64,000 nt of DNA from Mucilaginibacter sp. 44-25 (GTDB lineage: Bacteria > Bacteroidota > Bacteroidia > Sphingobacteriales > Sphingobacteriaceae). Location: contig MKTS01000001.1 of the NCBI GenBank assembly GCA_001898335.1, positions 372,001 through 436,000 on the forward strand, read 5' to 3'. A model generated the notes under the pieces. The model was not told the origin of the DNA. It saw only the letters and a list, made by a program, of their open reading frames with translations, and made no database searches. Made by a program: the position numbers and the translations under genes. Positions 52,369-62,224 of this stretch are shown here, piece after piece (positions within the stretch are counted from its first letter, which is position 1; each line of letters opens with the position of its first letter).

Positions 52369-55300
52369 ATGATTAAAACTTTACTTTTTAAAAAAAGTAC
52401 GTTAACCAACACTATACGCTCCATAAAGATATTGGGCTTATTGGTTATGTTAATATGCACAGCAAGCAGGGGCTATGCACAGGTTTATTATGTATTAAAC
52501 AGCGGTACGGGTAATACCACTAACGCGGTAAACTCATTAAAGAGAATTGACTACAACGGCAGTAACGAAACAACCGTTACCAGCAGTATACCCAACCCAT
52601 TATTGGTTGAAGTTGACGCACCGAACAACCGCATATTTACCTATAACGGATTTTTAGGCAGCAGAACTATCAATGTGGTCGACATGACGTCGGGTTCGGT
52701 AATTAACCAGATCAGCCTGCCCTCGGCTATCAATACAACCGGCTATTCTGTTGGCGCTATTAAGTACGACCCGATAAACAACTGGGTTTATTACACTACT
52801 AACACCGGCAAAGGTACTGCCGACGCCATGAACGCTATTTACCGCTCCAAGCCCGACGGGAGCCAAAACGCGGCCTTAGCAACCAGTGTGGCCCTGTTTC
52901 CGGTTTATCTGGCGCTTGACATCCCAAACAATCGCGTTTTTATATATGAGGGTATTTTTAGCGGCCGTAAATTTTTAACGTTTGATTTAAATTCAAATAC
53001 GGTAACAGGCAACGCGCCCGTGAGCAATATTGTAACAGCGATGGCTTATGATAAGGTGAGTGATTATATCTATTATACCACCAGCGATAATAACCCCGCG
53101 GCCACAACTGATAATGATGCTTTAAGGAAAATAAAACCCGGAGGTAGCGGGGGAGAGGTAGTGGTAAAAGCCGCTTTGTTTAAAAGCCCGCAATACCTGG
53201 CTTTAGACGCCGGCAATAACCGCGCTTTTGTTTATGAGGGCTACATAGGCTCATCAACCACCATAAGATTAGATGATACCGGCATATTTTCGGTAGACCT
53301 GAGTTCGGGCAGTACTACACAGATACTTAACCAGGCTAACCTGCAAAATACACCAACTTATTATCGTGTAAATGGCATATACGCGGCTGCCGCCCCATTA
53401 TTAGCCACCACAACGGCAACAAATATTACTTCGGCCGCGGCAACAATAGGGGGCTCTGTTACACGCAGCGACGCGGCCGTCACAGAAAAGGGTATCCTGT
53501 ACAGCACCAGTAATAATACACCGCTGCTTAACGCGAATGGCGTTACAAAAACTACTAATGGCACCGGTGCCGGCAGCATTTCTGTTAATGTAACCGGGCT
53601 TAACAGCAATACAACCTATTACGCACGTACCTATGCCATAAGCGCGGCAGGCACCACCTATGGCAGTGTTATAACCTTTAATACGCTTGCTTCAAGCAAT
53701 GCTTCATTAACTAATTACACCATTAGTTCAGGAACATTAAATCCCGCGTTTTCCTCCAACACTACCAGTTACACCGTTTCTGTGCCTAACAATGTAACCG
53801 CTATAACTTTTACGCCTGCACTGCCAACTGGTGCAAGCGCAAAAGTAAATAACACGCCAACAGGCGGGGCAGGGCAGCCCGCATCGGCAAGTATCAGCTT
53901 ATCAACCGGCTTAAATGTAGTTACCACAGTGGTAACCGCCCAGGATGGTACAACCACCCAAACCTACACCATCAACGTAACCAGGGCAAAAGCCGATCAA
54001 ACACTTAGCTTTTCGGGTTTCCCGGCAAAAAGTTATGGCGATGCCGACTTTGTTAGCGGTTTTACTGCCAGTAGCGGCCTACCTGTTACTTATACCAGCA
54101 GTAACCCTGCTGTAATTACCATTGTAAATAGCCAGTTCCATATAACGGGAGCGGGCGCTACCAGTATTACAGCCTACCAGGGTGGTGATGCCAACACCAA
54201 CGCCGTAACTTCAACCCCGCAAACGCTTACTGTTTCGCCAAAGACGATCACACTAACTGCCGACAGTAAAAGTAAAGTTTACGGAGCAACCGACCCTGCA
54301 CTTACCTATACCACAACCGGGCTTGTCACTGGCGATGCCTTAACCGGATCATTATCCAGGGATGCCGGTGAGAACGCGGGCAATTACCCCATTAACCAGG
54401 GTACACTTAACAATACCAACAACCCCAACTATAACATCAGCTATACAGGCAATAGCCTTACGATAGTTAAAAAGGATATTGATATCACGATTGATATGGC
54501 GACCAAGGTTTACGGTGACGCGGACCCTGCCTTTGTATACCATCTGAATACGCCGCTTTTATTTACCGGCGATAAAATAGTTGGCAGTCCGGCCCGTAAC
54601 GCTGGAGAAAGCGTTGGCTTTTATAACATCAGTAAGGGAACACTGGCCATTGCCAATGATTCTTATACCGTTGACCAGAATAATTACAACTTTATCATAC
54701 ACGCAAACGTGCTGCAAATAACCCCGGCAACTTTGAATGTTAATGCTGATAATAAATCAAAAACGTTTAACCATCCTAACCCGCCGCTTACCTACCAGAT
54801 ATCGGGCTTTAAAAATGGCGACACCGAGGCTGTGTTCAGCACGCCTGTATCTATAAGCACCAACGCCACAGACAGCTCACCTGTTGGCACGTATGAAATA
54901 TTTATAGGTAACGCTGTTGACCCTAACTATACCTTTAATTATACCAATGGGACGTTAACTATTAATCCACCACCCAATAATGCCAACCTTGCATCTATCA
55001 GTACCGATGTGGGTACACTAACCCCTGCGTTTAACCAGGATAGTACCAATTACACGGTATCTGTTGCCGATGGTGTAAACCAGATAAATATCACCCCAAC
55101 GCTGAGCGATACAAGGGCCTCGGTACAGGTAAATTATATACCTGCTACATCAGGAACATTGTCTACAGTAGCTATTTACCCGGGTGATAACATGATACCT
55201 GTACAAGTAACTGCCCAGGATGGCACCACAACCAAGGTTTATAACATTAATGTTAAAGCGCCGCTTGATAAGAACGCCAACCTGTCATCAGTAAATTTCT

Positions 55301-58257
55301 ATGATGGTGAAACACCAGTACCTTCATCTTATAACGCGCAAACACATAACTACAGCGTTGCTGTACCTTACCAGACCAATTATATCAAAATTGTTCCGCA
55401 AACAGCTTCAGCAAACGCCATTGTAACTATCAATAATACCCCTTACCAGGGTGTATATGGTACTGCTTTACAACCGGGCGCCAACATTTTCAACGTTGTT
55501 GTTTATGCGCAGGACAGGGCATACCAGCAAACTTATACCATTACCGTTAACAGGGCGCTTTCTTCAAACAACAACCTCGCCACTTTGGTGATTAACCAAA
55601 CCAACCTGGTGCCATTATTTAACCCTGCGGTAACCAGCTATACCGCTTCGGTAGCCGGTATTACGAGCTCTGTAGATATCAGCGCGAGTGCAGCGGATAC
55701 TACGGCCAGTTTAACCATTAACAACCAGCCAATAGCCAGTAACGTTATCAAAAATATTACCCTTATCGGTGGTGATAATATCGTTACCATCAGGGCTACC
55801 GCTGCCAATGGCGATACGAAGGATTATACAATTACCATTAACCGCGCGCAATCAACCGACGCTACCTTATCTAACCTGACAACTGACGGTGGTTCACTTT
55901 CGCCAGCATTCAGTCCGTCGGTTACCGCTTACACTCAAACCGTAGCAATTACAAAAACATCCATAAACATTACACCTACCGCTAATGCCGCAACAAGTTT
56001 AATTACGGTAAACGGCACCGGTGTTACCAGCGGTAACCCCATTAGCTTGCCTTTAAACTATGGCTTAAACACATCAACCATAGTGGTTACTGCTGAAAGT
56101 GGCGCCACACAAACATATACCATAAGTACAACCAGGCCGGAGCCATCAGCTAACAGTAACCTGGCCAGTATTGTGGTAACACCATCATCTATTTTAACGC
56201 AAACCATACCGGGCAGCTATGTAACTTCTGTTTCATCATCAACCAGCAGCATTAAACTTACCTTAAATACCGCTGACCCTAACGCAAGTATAAAAGTAAA
56301 CGGTGTGAGCCTGGCAAATGGCATATTATCAGATCCCATCGCGCTTAGCAGTAACAGTACCTTAATAACGATTGTTACAACGGCACAAAATGGAACAGCC
56401 AAACGCACCTACCAGATCACCGTTAACAAAACCGGCTCAAGTAACGCTGAGGTGACAGATATCAAGCTAACTCCATCTTCGGCGCTTAGCCTGATCAGTA
56501 AGGACAACTACAATACATCTGTAAGCAGCAGTACCAGCAGCGTAAAACTTACGCTTACTGCTGCTGATGCAAATGCATCGCTAAAAGTTAATGGCATGGC
56601 GGTTACCAGCGGTACAATTTCAGACCCTATAACCTTAACAGGTGTAAGTACAGTGCTAAATATTGTTTCAACCGCCGAAGATGGCATTACCACCCGTAAT
56701 TACAGCGTAACAGTAAATAAAACAGGTTCAAGCGATGCAAATATTGCAAGCCTGAATATTACCCCGGCCGCGGTGCTGTTAAAAACATCAGCCGGTAATT
56801 ACCAGGCTAACGTAAGTACGTTGGTTAATAGTATAAAAGTTACTGCCTTACCTGTATCTCCAAGCGCCACCGTTAAAGTTAATGGTATGGTGGTGGCAAA
56901 CGGCTCATCATCAAATGATATACCGCTAAACGGCTACGCAACCTTAATTAACATTGTAACTACCGCCGAAGATGGTGTAACAACCAGAAACTTTACCATT
57001 ACGGTAATTAAGACGGGCTCAAATATCACGTCGTTAGCTAATATATCATTAACGCCGGCATCTATACTCACGCTTAGTTCTAACAGTTCTTTTGTTACTA
57101 ACTACACTTCATCGGTTGCAAATAATGTAGATAGCATTAAAATAGCAGCTACCCTTACCGACACTAACGGGAGCCTGAAAATCAACGGCACACCAATATC
57201 GAGCGGGGCTTTATCGAACGCCCTGGGCTTTGTTAACAACAGCGCCTATATAGCTATTGAAGTAACTGCTGAAGATGGTTCAACCGCCCATACTTATAAC
57301 ATCACCGTAAATAAGCGGGGATCCAGCAACGCCAATATAAGCGATCTGGTGCTGGTGCCCGGAGTAACGCTCACACAAACATCTCCCGGCAATTATTCAG
57401 CTTCGGTTAGCTCAAATCTGAACAGCGTTCAGCTTAAAGCTAAAACCGAGGATGCCAACGCCACTATACAAATTAATGGCAACCCGGCAAATAGCGGTGT
57501 GATATCTGATCCGATAGCCTTAACCGGCAGCAGTACCGTATTAAATATTATTTCTACTGCACAGGATGGCATCACTAAGCGCACCTACACCATTACCGTT
57601 AACAAAAACGGCTCAAGCAACGCAAACCTGTCCAGTTTCGCGGTAAACCCAACAGGCACGTTAACCCTTGTTTCCGCGGGTAACTACAGCACAACGGCAG
57701 CATCTGCACAATCCAGTGTGCAGGTAGTGGCCATACCGTCTGACAGTAATGCTTCTGTAACCATCAATGGAATAGCCACTGCAAACGGCGTATCATCGGC
57801 ACCGATCACATTGAACGCGACCAGTACTTTATTATCCATAGTAGTTACAGCAGAAGACGGGGTTACCACACGCACCTTTACCATAACTGTTAACAAAACG
57901 CCAAACACCATTATGGCTACGCGACAGGAAATAAGAATGCTGGCCCCTAAAACCGCTGCATCTTTTGCACCTGCTGATGTGGTGGTACACCCGGCCGTAT
58001 CACCTAATGGCGATGGCTCAAATGATTTTCTCACCATTGAAGGACTGTCTGATGTTTCGGGCAGCAAGTTGTCTATCATGAACGCGGCGGGTAACCTGGT
58101 TTATGAAACCAAAAACTATGGCAAAAACGGCAATGTGTTTGACGGCCATGACCGCGGCGGCTCCATGCTTAGATCCGGCACTTATTATTACGCGCTGGAA
58201 TACACCACCGGGAATGAAACCAAGCGCAAAACCGGTTACCTGGTACTTAAATATTAA
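52369..58257 (+). CDS. Giant type IX-secreted surface protein with cadherin-like and MBG repeats
   Basis: 1962 residues. Signal peptide to about 38 (SRGYAQ). A beta-propeller-like region is at about 40-340 with repeated NRIFTYNGF-type units. A fibronectin-like domain lies near 345-440, one cadherin-like beta-sandwich at 444-540, an Ig-like domain at 541-623, and three MBG-type domains near 624-868 (SKVYGATDPALTYT). Ten more cadherin-like beta-sandwiches of about 97 residues follow at 870-1844, each ending TAQDGTTTxxYxITV-like. The last 90 residues (PAVSPNGDGSNDFLTIEG to GYLVLKY) are the gliding-type C-terminal domain that marks T9SS cargo. It is a likely adhesin or filament. The PorP/SprF gene directly follows. 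Confidence 0.93.
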   Translation: MIKTLLFKKSTLTNTIRSIKILGLLVMLICTASRGYAQVYYVLNSGTGNTTNAVNSLKRIDYNGSNETTVTSSIPNPLLVEVDAPNNRIFTYNGFLGSRTINVVDMTSGSVINQISLPSAINTTGYSVGAIKYDPINNWVYYTTNTGKGTADAMNAIYRSKPDGSQNAALATSVALFPVYLALDIPNNRVFIYEGIFSGRKFLTFDLNSNTVTGNAPVSNIVTAMAYDKVSDYIYYTTSDNNPAATTDNDALRKIKPGGSGGEVVVKAALFKSPQYLALDAGNNRAFVYEGYIGSSTTIRLDDTGIFSVDLSSGSTTQILNQANLQNTPTYYRVNGIYAAAAPLLATTTATNITSAAATIGGSVTRSDAAVTEKGILYSTSNNTPLLNANGVTKTTNGTGAGSISVNVTGLNSNTTYYARTYAISAAGTTYGSVITFNTLASSNASLTNYTISSGTLNPAFSSNTTSYTVSVPNNVTAITFTPALPTGASAKVNNTPTGGAGQPASASISLSTGLNVVTTVVTAQDGTTTQTYTINVTRAKADQTLSFSGFPAKSYGDADFVSGFTASSGLPVTYTSSNPAVITIVNSQFHITGAGATSITAYQGGDANTNAVTSTPQTLTVSPKTITLTADSKSKVYGATDPALTYTTTGLVTGDALTGSLSRDAGENAGNYPINQGTLNNTNNPNYNISYTGNSLTIVKKDIDITIDMATKVYGDADPAFVYHLNTPLLFTGDKIVGSPARNAGESVGFYNISKGTLAIANDSYTVDQNNYNFIIHANVLQITPATLNVNADNKSKTFNHPNPPLTYQISGFKNGDTEAVFSTPVSISTNATDSSPVGTYEIFIGNAVDPNYTFNYTNGTLTINPPPNNANLASISTDVGTLTPAFNQDSTNYTVSVADGVNQINITPTLSDTRASVQVNYIPATSGTLSTVAIYPGDNMIPVQVTAQDGTTTKVYNINVKAPLDKNANLSSVNFYDGETPVPSSYNAQTHNYSVAVPYQTNYIKIVPQTASANAIVTINNTPYQGVYGTALQPGANIFNVVVYAQDRAYQQTYTITVNRALSSNNNLATLVINQTNLVPLFNPAVTSYTASVAGITSSVDISASAADTTASLTINNQPIASNVIKNITLIGGDNIVTIRATAANGDTKDYTITINRAQSTDATLSNLTTDGGSLSPAFSPSVTAYTQTVAITKTSINITPTANAATSLITVNGTGVTSGNPISLPLNYGLNTSTIVVTAESGATQTYTISTTRPEPSANSNLASIVVTPSSILTQTIPGSYVTSVSSSTSSIKLTLNTADPNASIKVNGVSLANGILSDPIALSSNSTLITIVTTAQNGTAKRTYQITVNKTGSSNAEVTDIKLTPSSALSLISKDNYNTSVSSSTSSVKLTLTAADANASLKVNGMAVTSGTISDPITLTGVSTVLNIVSTAEDGITTRNYSVTVNKTGSSDANIASLNITPAAVLLKTSAGNYQANVSTLVNSIKVTALPVSPSATVKVNGMVVANGSSSNDIPLNGYATLINIVTTAEDGVTTRNFTITVIKTGSNITSLANISLTPASILTLSSNSSFVTNYTSSVANNVDSIKIAATLTDTNGSLKINGTPISSGALSNALGFVNNSAYIAIEVTAEDGSTAHTYNITVNKRGSSNANISDLVLVPGVTLTQTSPGNYSASVSSNLNSVQLKAKTEDANATIQINGNPANSGVISDPIALTGSSTVLNIISTAQDGITKRTYTITVNKNGSSNANLSSFAVNPTGTLTLVSAGNYSTTAASAQSSVQVVAIPSDSNASVTINGIATANGVSSAPITLNATSTLLSIVVTAEDGVTTRTFTITVNKTPNTIMATRQEIRMLAPKTAASFAPADVVVHPAVSPNGDGSNDFLTIEGLSDVSGSKLSIMNAAGNLVYETKNYGKNGNVFDGHDRGGSMLRSGTYYYALEYTTGNETKRKTGYLVLKY

Positions 58258-58273
58258 ACCACAGAAAGATAAA

Positions 58274-59182
58274 GTGAAGAAGGTATTTCAACTCATCATA
58301 TTCATAAGCCTGCTGCCATGCGGTGGCAGGCTTTTAGCTCAGCAACAGCAAATATTCAGCTATAGCCAGTATGCCGATAATCTGATACCGGTTAATCCGG
58401 CTTACTCTTTAGTGGATAAGGCGGGCTCCATCAACCTGATGGGCAAAAAGCAATTTGTTGGTATCGACGGTGCACCTACCAGCTTGATGTTCAGCGGCAG
58501 TTTACCCATTGAATCGATAGGGAGCTCGGCCGGTATATTTGTACTGAACGACCAGGTGGCTATTGAAAAGCAGTTAGAAGTAAACGCGTTCTTCGCAAAG
58601 AGCATTCAGCTTTCGGCTAATGATTACCTCGCAGTGTCACTTAACGCGGGTATCAGGAATTACAATGCTAATTACTCATCGCTCGATGCCTATGACCCGC
58701 AATTCAGGGACGATTTGCGTGAAACATCGCCCAACCTGGGGTTCGGTATCATGTTCTACAGCAGTAAGTATTACCTTGGCTTCTCTTTACCCGAACTTAC
58801 CATACGCAGTTTAGGTACGGCATCGGTACAACAGGCCAATTACCTCAAAAACCATTACTATTTTACAGGTGCTTACCTGGCTACACTGAGTGACGATGTA
58901 AAGTTTAAACCATCTACATTGGTATCTTACGTAAAAGGTTCGGATATCCTGGCAGACATAACAGGCACGTTTTATCTGAAAGAGCAAATAGGGCTGGGGG
59001 CTAACTATCGAACCAATAAGCGTGGTTCAGGTATTATCTCTATTATTGGCGATAACTACAAAATTGGATATGCCTACCAGTTTGGCACTTCATCAAATAA
59101 CCTCGGCGGTTTTAACGCGGTGGTACATGAGGTTAGCTTGGGTTACCGTTTCGGTAAAACCAGCGAAAGGAAGTTACTTTAA
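58274..59182 (+). CDS. PorP/SprF-family type IX secretion outer-membrane protein
   Basis: 302 residues from the GTG at 58274, which gives a proper signal peptide (MKKVFQLIIFISLL to RLLAQQQ); the longer frame from 58103 overlaps the upstream gene and has no signal. The body, QIFSYSQYADNLIPVNPAYS, GKKQFVGIDGAP and FGIMFYSSKYYLGFSLPEL, is typical of PorP/SprF barrels. These are encoded next to, and needed for surface display of, their own gliding-C-terminal-domain cargo. That fits the giant protein 16 bp upstream. Confidence 0.93.
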   Translation: MKKVFQLIIFISLLPCGGRLLAQQQQIFSYSQYADNLIPVNPAYSLVDKAGSINLMGKKQFVGIDGAPTSLMFSGSLPIESIGSSAGIFVLNDQVAIEKQLEVNAFFAKSIQLSANDYLAVSLNAGIRNYNANYSSLDAYDPQFRDDLRETSPNLGFGIMFYSSKYYLGFSLPELTIRSLGTASVQQANYLKNHYYFTGAYLATLSDDVKFKPSTLVSYVKGSDILADITGTFYLKEQIGLGANYRTNKRGSGIISIIGDNYKIGYAYQFGTSSNNLGGFNAVVHEVSLGYRFGKTSERKLL

Positions 59183-59198
59183 CCGTATGATATGCGAC

Positions 59199-60401
59199 TT
59201 AGATGTCGCTTTCCAGGAGCAGATCGTTCTTATGCTTTGAGGGTATTTTTTGCCTTAATAGCATGTAAATAAAAGCAAGTACAGCTACTACGCCGCTGGC
59301 ATACATAATAAACGGCACCTTACTGATCACATCCTGGTATAACCAGCCCGAAATAAGCGCGCCAAGGCCAATACCTGCTTCCAATGAAATATACATGGTA
59401 GCCATTGCCTTACCGCGGTGGTCTGGATGGCTCATATCAACCGTCCATGCATTGAGAGCAGGGGAGAGGATACCTGTCGCTACACCGTAAATAACGCCAC
59501 CTGCCATGAAGCCGGTAATAGTTTTAGAAAAGCCAATAACAAACAAGGCTAAAATGAGCAAAACCAGCCCGGCGTTAATGACCGCTATACGGCCGTACCT
59601 GTCTGACACCCTGCCGGCGATAAAACGGATAACTAATGATGCCACAGTAAACACCATAAAGAACAACCCTTTATTCACAATACCGAGATGCTGGCTCCAA
59701 TCAGGTATTACAGTAAGGATAGCCCCATAAGCTACATACGCTAACAGCGTTACCACCGCAGCGGGCAATACTTCCACAGCTATGATATCCTTACGGGATA
59801 TTTTTAAGGAAGCCATACTAAACACCTTTTTATGCTTAAGCGTTTCTTTCATATTCATGAGAATGGCGATTGACATAAGCGCGAATAACGAAGACGTATA
59901 AAACAAAGCGTTAAGCGAAAACCCGAGCCTTATGTTACTGCCAATTGCAGGCCCGATGGCCAGCCCGGTACTAAAGCACAGACCATGCAAGCCCAGCGCT
60001 TCGCCCCAGCGCTCCCTTGGTACAATATCGGCTACGTAGGCTGCTGTGGCCGTAGGCTTAAAACCAGTGGAAAAACCATGCAACAGACGCAGGAATAAAA
60101 AACCGGCTACTGTACTTAATATGGGGTATAAAAAGCCGCAAATAAAGCAAACTATTGAACCTACGGCCATTACCGGCACACGGCCCAGCGTATCAGTAAG
60201 TCGCCCGCTAAAAGGGCGGGAGATACCCGCGGTTAAGGTAAACAAAGCAATGATGAGGCCTTTATGCTCGGCACCGCCCAGGCTGGAAAGATAGCCAGGC
60301 AGCTCAGGAATAAGCATGTTAAAGCTGCAGGAAAACAGGAAAGAGCTTAAGCAAACAAGGGCAAAATGTAAATTATAAATAGGGTTTGCCTTATCGGCCA
60401 T
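59199..60401 (-). CDS. Major facilitator superfamily transporter (efflux-like)
   Basis: 400 residues with 12 predicted helices. The MFS signature loop between helices 2 and 3 is SRPFSGRLTDTLGRVPVMA, with a repeat in the second half (IRFIAGRVSDRYGRIAVINA). This type of 400-residue MFS is usually a drug or metabolite exporter; the substrate is unknown. Its start overlaps the SGNH hydrolase stop by 11 bp, so the two are co-expressed. Confidence 0.9.
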   Translation of the reverse strand: MADKANPIYNLHFALVCLSSFLFSCSFNMLIPELPGYLSSLGGAEHKGLIIALFTLTAGISRPFSGRLTDTLGRVPVMAVGSIVCFICGFLYPILSTVAGFLFLRLLHGFSTGFKPTATAAYVADIVPRERWGEALGLHGLCFSTGLAIGPAIGSNIRLGFSLNALFYTSSLFALMSIAILMNMKETLKHKKVFSMASLKISRKDIIAVEVLPAAVVTLLAYVAYGAILTVIPDWSQHLGIVNKGLFFMVFTVASLVIRFIAGRVSDRYGRIAVINAGLVLLILALFVIGFSKTITGFMAGGVIYGVATGILSPALNAWTVDMSHPDHRGKAMATMYISLEAGIGLGALISGWLYQDVISKVPFIMYASGVVAVLAFIYMLLRQKIPSKHKNDLLLESDI

Positions 60402-61110
60402 GTTTTTTATTATTAATATGGTTGGCGGGTTGGGCCAGGGCCTTTTTTATAATTGGCTGCAAAGCGTTTTCCATGATGGTATAACCCGCGACATTGGGAT
60501 GCACTCCGTCCTCGGCAAGCGCGGCCTGCATGCCATCTCTGTCGTCCTTCATCAGGGAATGATAATCAACATAGTACATGTTGTTTTTAGCAGCGAAGGT
60601 TTTGAGCATATTGTTCAGCGCTACAATTTTTCCGGCGGGTTCAATACCCTTTTTCCAGGGGTAGTCATACACCGGCAATATCGAACTTAGTATCACTTTT
60701 ATATGGTAAACCTGCGCCAACTGCGCCATTGATATAATATTCCCGTAGATCTGTTCCAGCGTGGCCGGGCCGGTATTGCCGGCAATATCATTGGTACCCG
60801 CTAATATAGTTACAACAGCAGGTTTAAGGTTGATAACATCCTGCCTGAAACGTAAAAGCATTTGCGGCGTAGTTTGCCCGCTAATGCCCCTGTCAATGTA
60901 ATTAGTATTATTTTCAAAAAAAACCGGGTGTTTGGTTTTCCAGAATTCGGTAATAGAGTTTCCCATAAACACCACGCGGTTACCGGGATTGTATTCGGCC
61001 ATTAAGCGGGTATTGTCTGCCTGGTATTTGGCAAGGTTTGGCCAATCCTGCGCCTGGGCGCCCAAAGCGGATAACATAAATAATTTAACTACAAAAAATA
61101 ACTTTTTCAT
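60391..61110 (-). CDS. Secreted SGNH/GDSL hydrolase
   Basis: 239 residues from the ATG at 61110, where a signal peptide begins (MKKLFFVVKLFMLSALGAQA); the longer frame to 61176 lacks one. SGNH blocks are RVVFMGNSITEFW (Ser52), GISGQTTPQMLL, TILAGTNDIAG and EDGVHPNVAGY (Asp-His). It acts as an esterase or lipase on lipids or acylated sugars in the periplasm or outside. It is first in a two-gene unit with the MFS transporter. Confidence 0.92.
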   Translation of the reverse strand: MKKLFFVVKLFMLSALGAQAQDWPNLAKYQADNTRLMAEYNPGNRVVFMGNSITEFWKTKHPVFFENNTNYIDRGISGQTTPQMLLRFRQDVINLKPAVVTILAGTNDIAGNTGPATLEQIYGNIISMAQLAQVYHIKVILSSILPVYDYPWKKGIEPAGKIVALNNMLKTFAAKNNMYYVDYHSLMKDDRDGMQAALAEDGVHPNVAGYTIMENALQPIIKKALAQPANHINNKKHGR

Positions 61111-61178
61111 AACATAGGGTTCATCACTACCAAAAGTGGTATAAAATTTGCTTTTTTTCAATACAAAATATAACAATT

Positions 61179-61427
61179 GTGAGAGCGGATCATTTTAAAG
61201 AGCATTTAAACAGCCTGAGAGAACAAAGCAGTAAATTAAACGAAGCTTTGTCCGAGTTTAAATCTAATTACAATACACTCCAGTTTGGGCTGCAAAGACT
61301 TGAAAATGAAATTCGTAAATCAAGAGATATGTTTGAGCAGATGACGCTTGGTACCATAGAGGATACACAAATTATACAATTAACGCCAAATAAAGCAGAT
61401 AAGGCTGACAGGCAACTTACCGCTTAA
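61179..61427 (+). CDS. Small coiled-coil protein of unknown function
   Basis: 82 residues from a GTG at 61179. A heptad-like helix spans most of it (LREQSSKLNEALSEFKSNYN, LQRLENEIRKSRDMFEQM), with no signal peptide. I do not recognise the family. The strong terminator directly downstream and the clean frame support a real gene. It lies next to the short SSB gene, convergently. Confidence 0.6.
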   Translation: MRADHFKEHLNSLREQSSKLNEALSEFKSNYNTLQFGLQRLENEIRKSRDMFEQMTLGTIEDTQIIQLTPNKADKADRQLTA

Positions 61428-61440
61428 TATACACATAATC

Positions 61441-61486
61441 AAAAAAGGACAGCTATCTGATAATAAGATAGCTGTCCTTTTTTTTT
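61441..61486 (+). terminator. Strong bidirectional terminator
   Basis: An 18-bp stem (AAAAAAGGACAGCTATCT with AGATAGCTGTCCTTTTTT) and a seven-base loop, with A and T tracts on both sides, between convergent genes. Confidence 0.95.
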
Positions 61487-61502
61487 AGCTCTAAAATTTC
61501 TT

Positions 61503-61853
61503 TCAATACGTTTCTATAACCTGGTTTACTACAGGTGTTAGCTGGGTAACCACAATTTCAGTTTTATAACGTTTAATATTCTCTTCATCCACCCACATTT
61601 TGGTTTGTATCTTACCTACTATGTGCAGCAGATCATTTTTCTTAATTTCGATATTTTGAATATCAGCCAGATCTTTATCCACTATTAAATTATGTAGCTC
61701 TACGTGTTCAACCGGTTCCGAGTTCTTTTGTATCCGTTCCACCGTTTTCAACGTGAAGCAGATATTTTCTGCTTTGGCGGTTTTGTGTAAACGTGGGCTG
61801 CTTTCTATATGCCCCAGTAAAAATACTTTGTTAATGCCTGAATTATTATACAT
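61503..61853 (-). CDS. Divergent short single-stranded DNA-binding protein
   Basis: A 116-residue OB-fold protein of the SSB family: INKVFLLGHIESSPRL, FTLKTVERIQ, HNLIVDKDLADI, KKNDLLHIVGKIQTKMWVDE and YKTEIVVTQLTPV match the SSB core in order. It lacks the flexible linker and acidic C-terminal tip through which housekeeping SSBs recruit partners, and HVELHN replaces the usual tryptophan context. It is probably a specialised second SSB (as in competence or mobile elements) rather than the essential copy. Confidence 0.85.
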   Translation of the reverse strand: MYNNSGINKVFLLGHIESSPRLHKTAKAENICFTLKTVERIQKNSEPVEHVELHNLIVDKDLADIQNIEIKKNDLLHIVGKIQTKMWVDEENIKRYKTEIVVTQLTPVVNQVIETY

Positions 61854-61889
61854 AGGTAAATGAGAATAGCTAAAATTTACTAAAAATTA

Positions 61890-61897
61890 CAAACGTA
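61890..61897 (-). promoter_or_regulatory. -7 box TACGTTTG of the short ssb
   Basis: Exact TAnnTTTG on the minus strand, 36 bases before the ATG. Confidence 0.5.
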
Positions 61898-62178
61898 TAA
61901 TTATACAACTATTATGTTTAAAAAGAACTGTAATTTTCAACAATATTTCTTAGTACTATTAATATATAACCAATAGTTTTTAACAAAGACTTTTAAGAAA
62001 TAGGGTAATTTACGTGAATTCGGTATTCAGAAATTATTTGAAGAGTACGTGTCTGACAGAGGAGTGCGAGATACTTGTTTGGGCGTGTTCTCTAAACAAA
62101 CTACTTATTTTACATAAGCGGACAAAGCGTGGAAAAGTGACCTTAGGCAATAAAATGTGCAGACTAATGATCAACCAA

Positions 62179-62218
62179 TAGCCGTACGTCAATTTGCTTT
62201 AAAACGGGCGTACGGCTA
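62179..62218 (-). terminator. Hairpin after the RibD/DHFR-like gene
   Basis: Perfect 10-bp arms TAGCCGTACG/CGTACGGCTA with a 20-base loop, six bases past the stop. No T tract, so termination is uncertain. It shares its CCGTACG core with the hairpin at 11704. Confidence 0.45.
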
Positions 62219-62224
62219 ATTGCT

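Larger units (their letters stand above)
61854..62224. other. Gene-free stretch with one hairpin
   Basis: 371 bp between the SSB and the RibD-like gene, AT-rich near the SSB promoter. It holds the SSB promoter box and a hairpin (TAGCCGTACG at 62179-62188 with CGTACGGCTA at 62209-62218) just past the RibD-like stop. A 55-codon frame (GTG 62014 to 62181) is open but matches nothing I know. Confidence 0.6.

Noticed and set aside
58103..58273. Long upstream extension of the PorP/SprF gene
   Set aside because: It overlaps the conserved C-terminal sorting domain of the preceding gene in another frame and lacks a signal peptide; the GTG at 58274 gives a proper one.
62014..62181. 55-codon frame starting GTG in the gap between ssb and the RibD-like gene
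   Set aside because: The frame is open and cysteine-containing, but I see no known family, promoter or terminator for it. It is not strong enough to call a gene.
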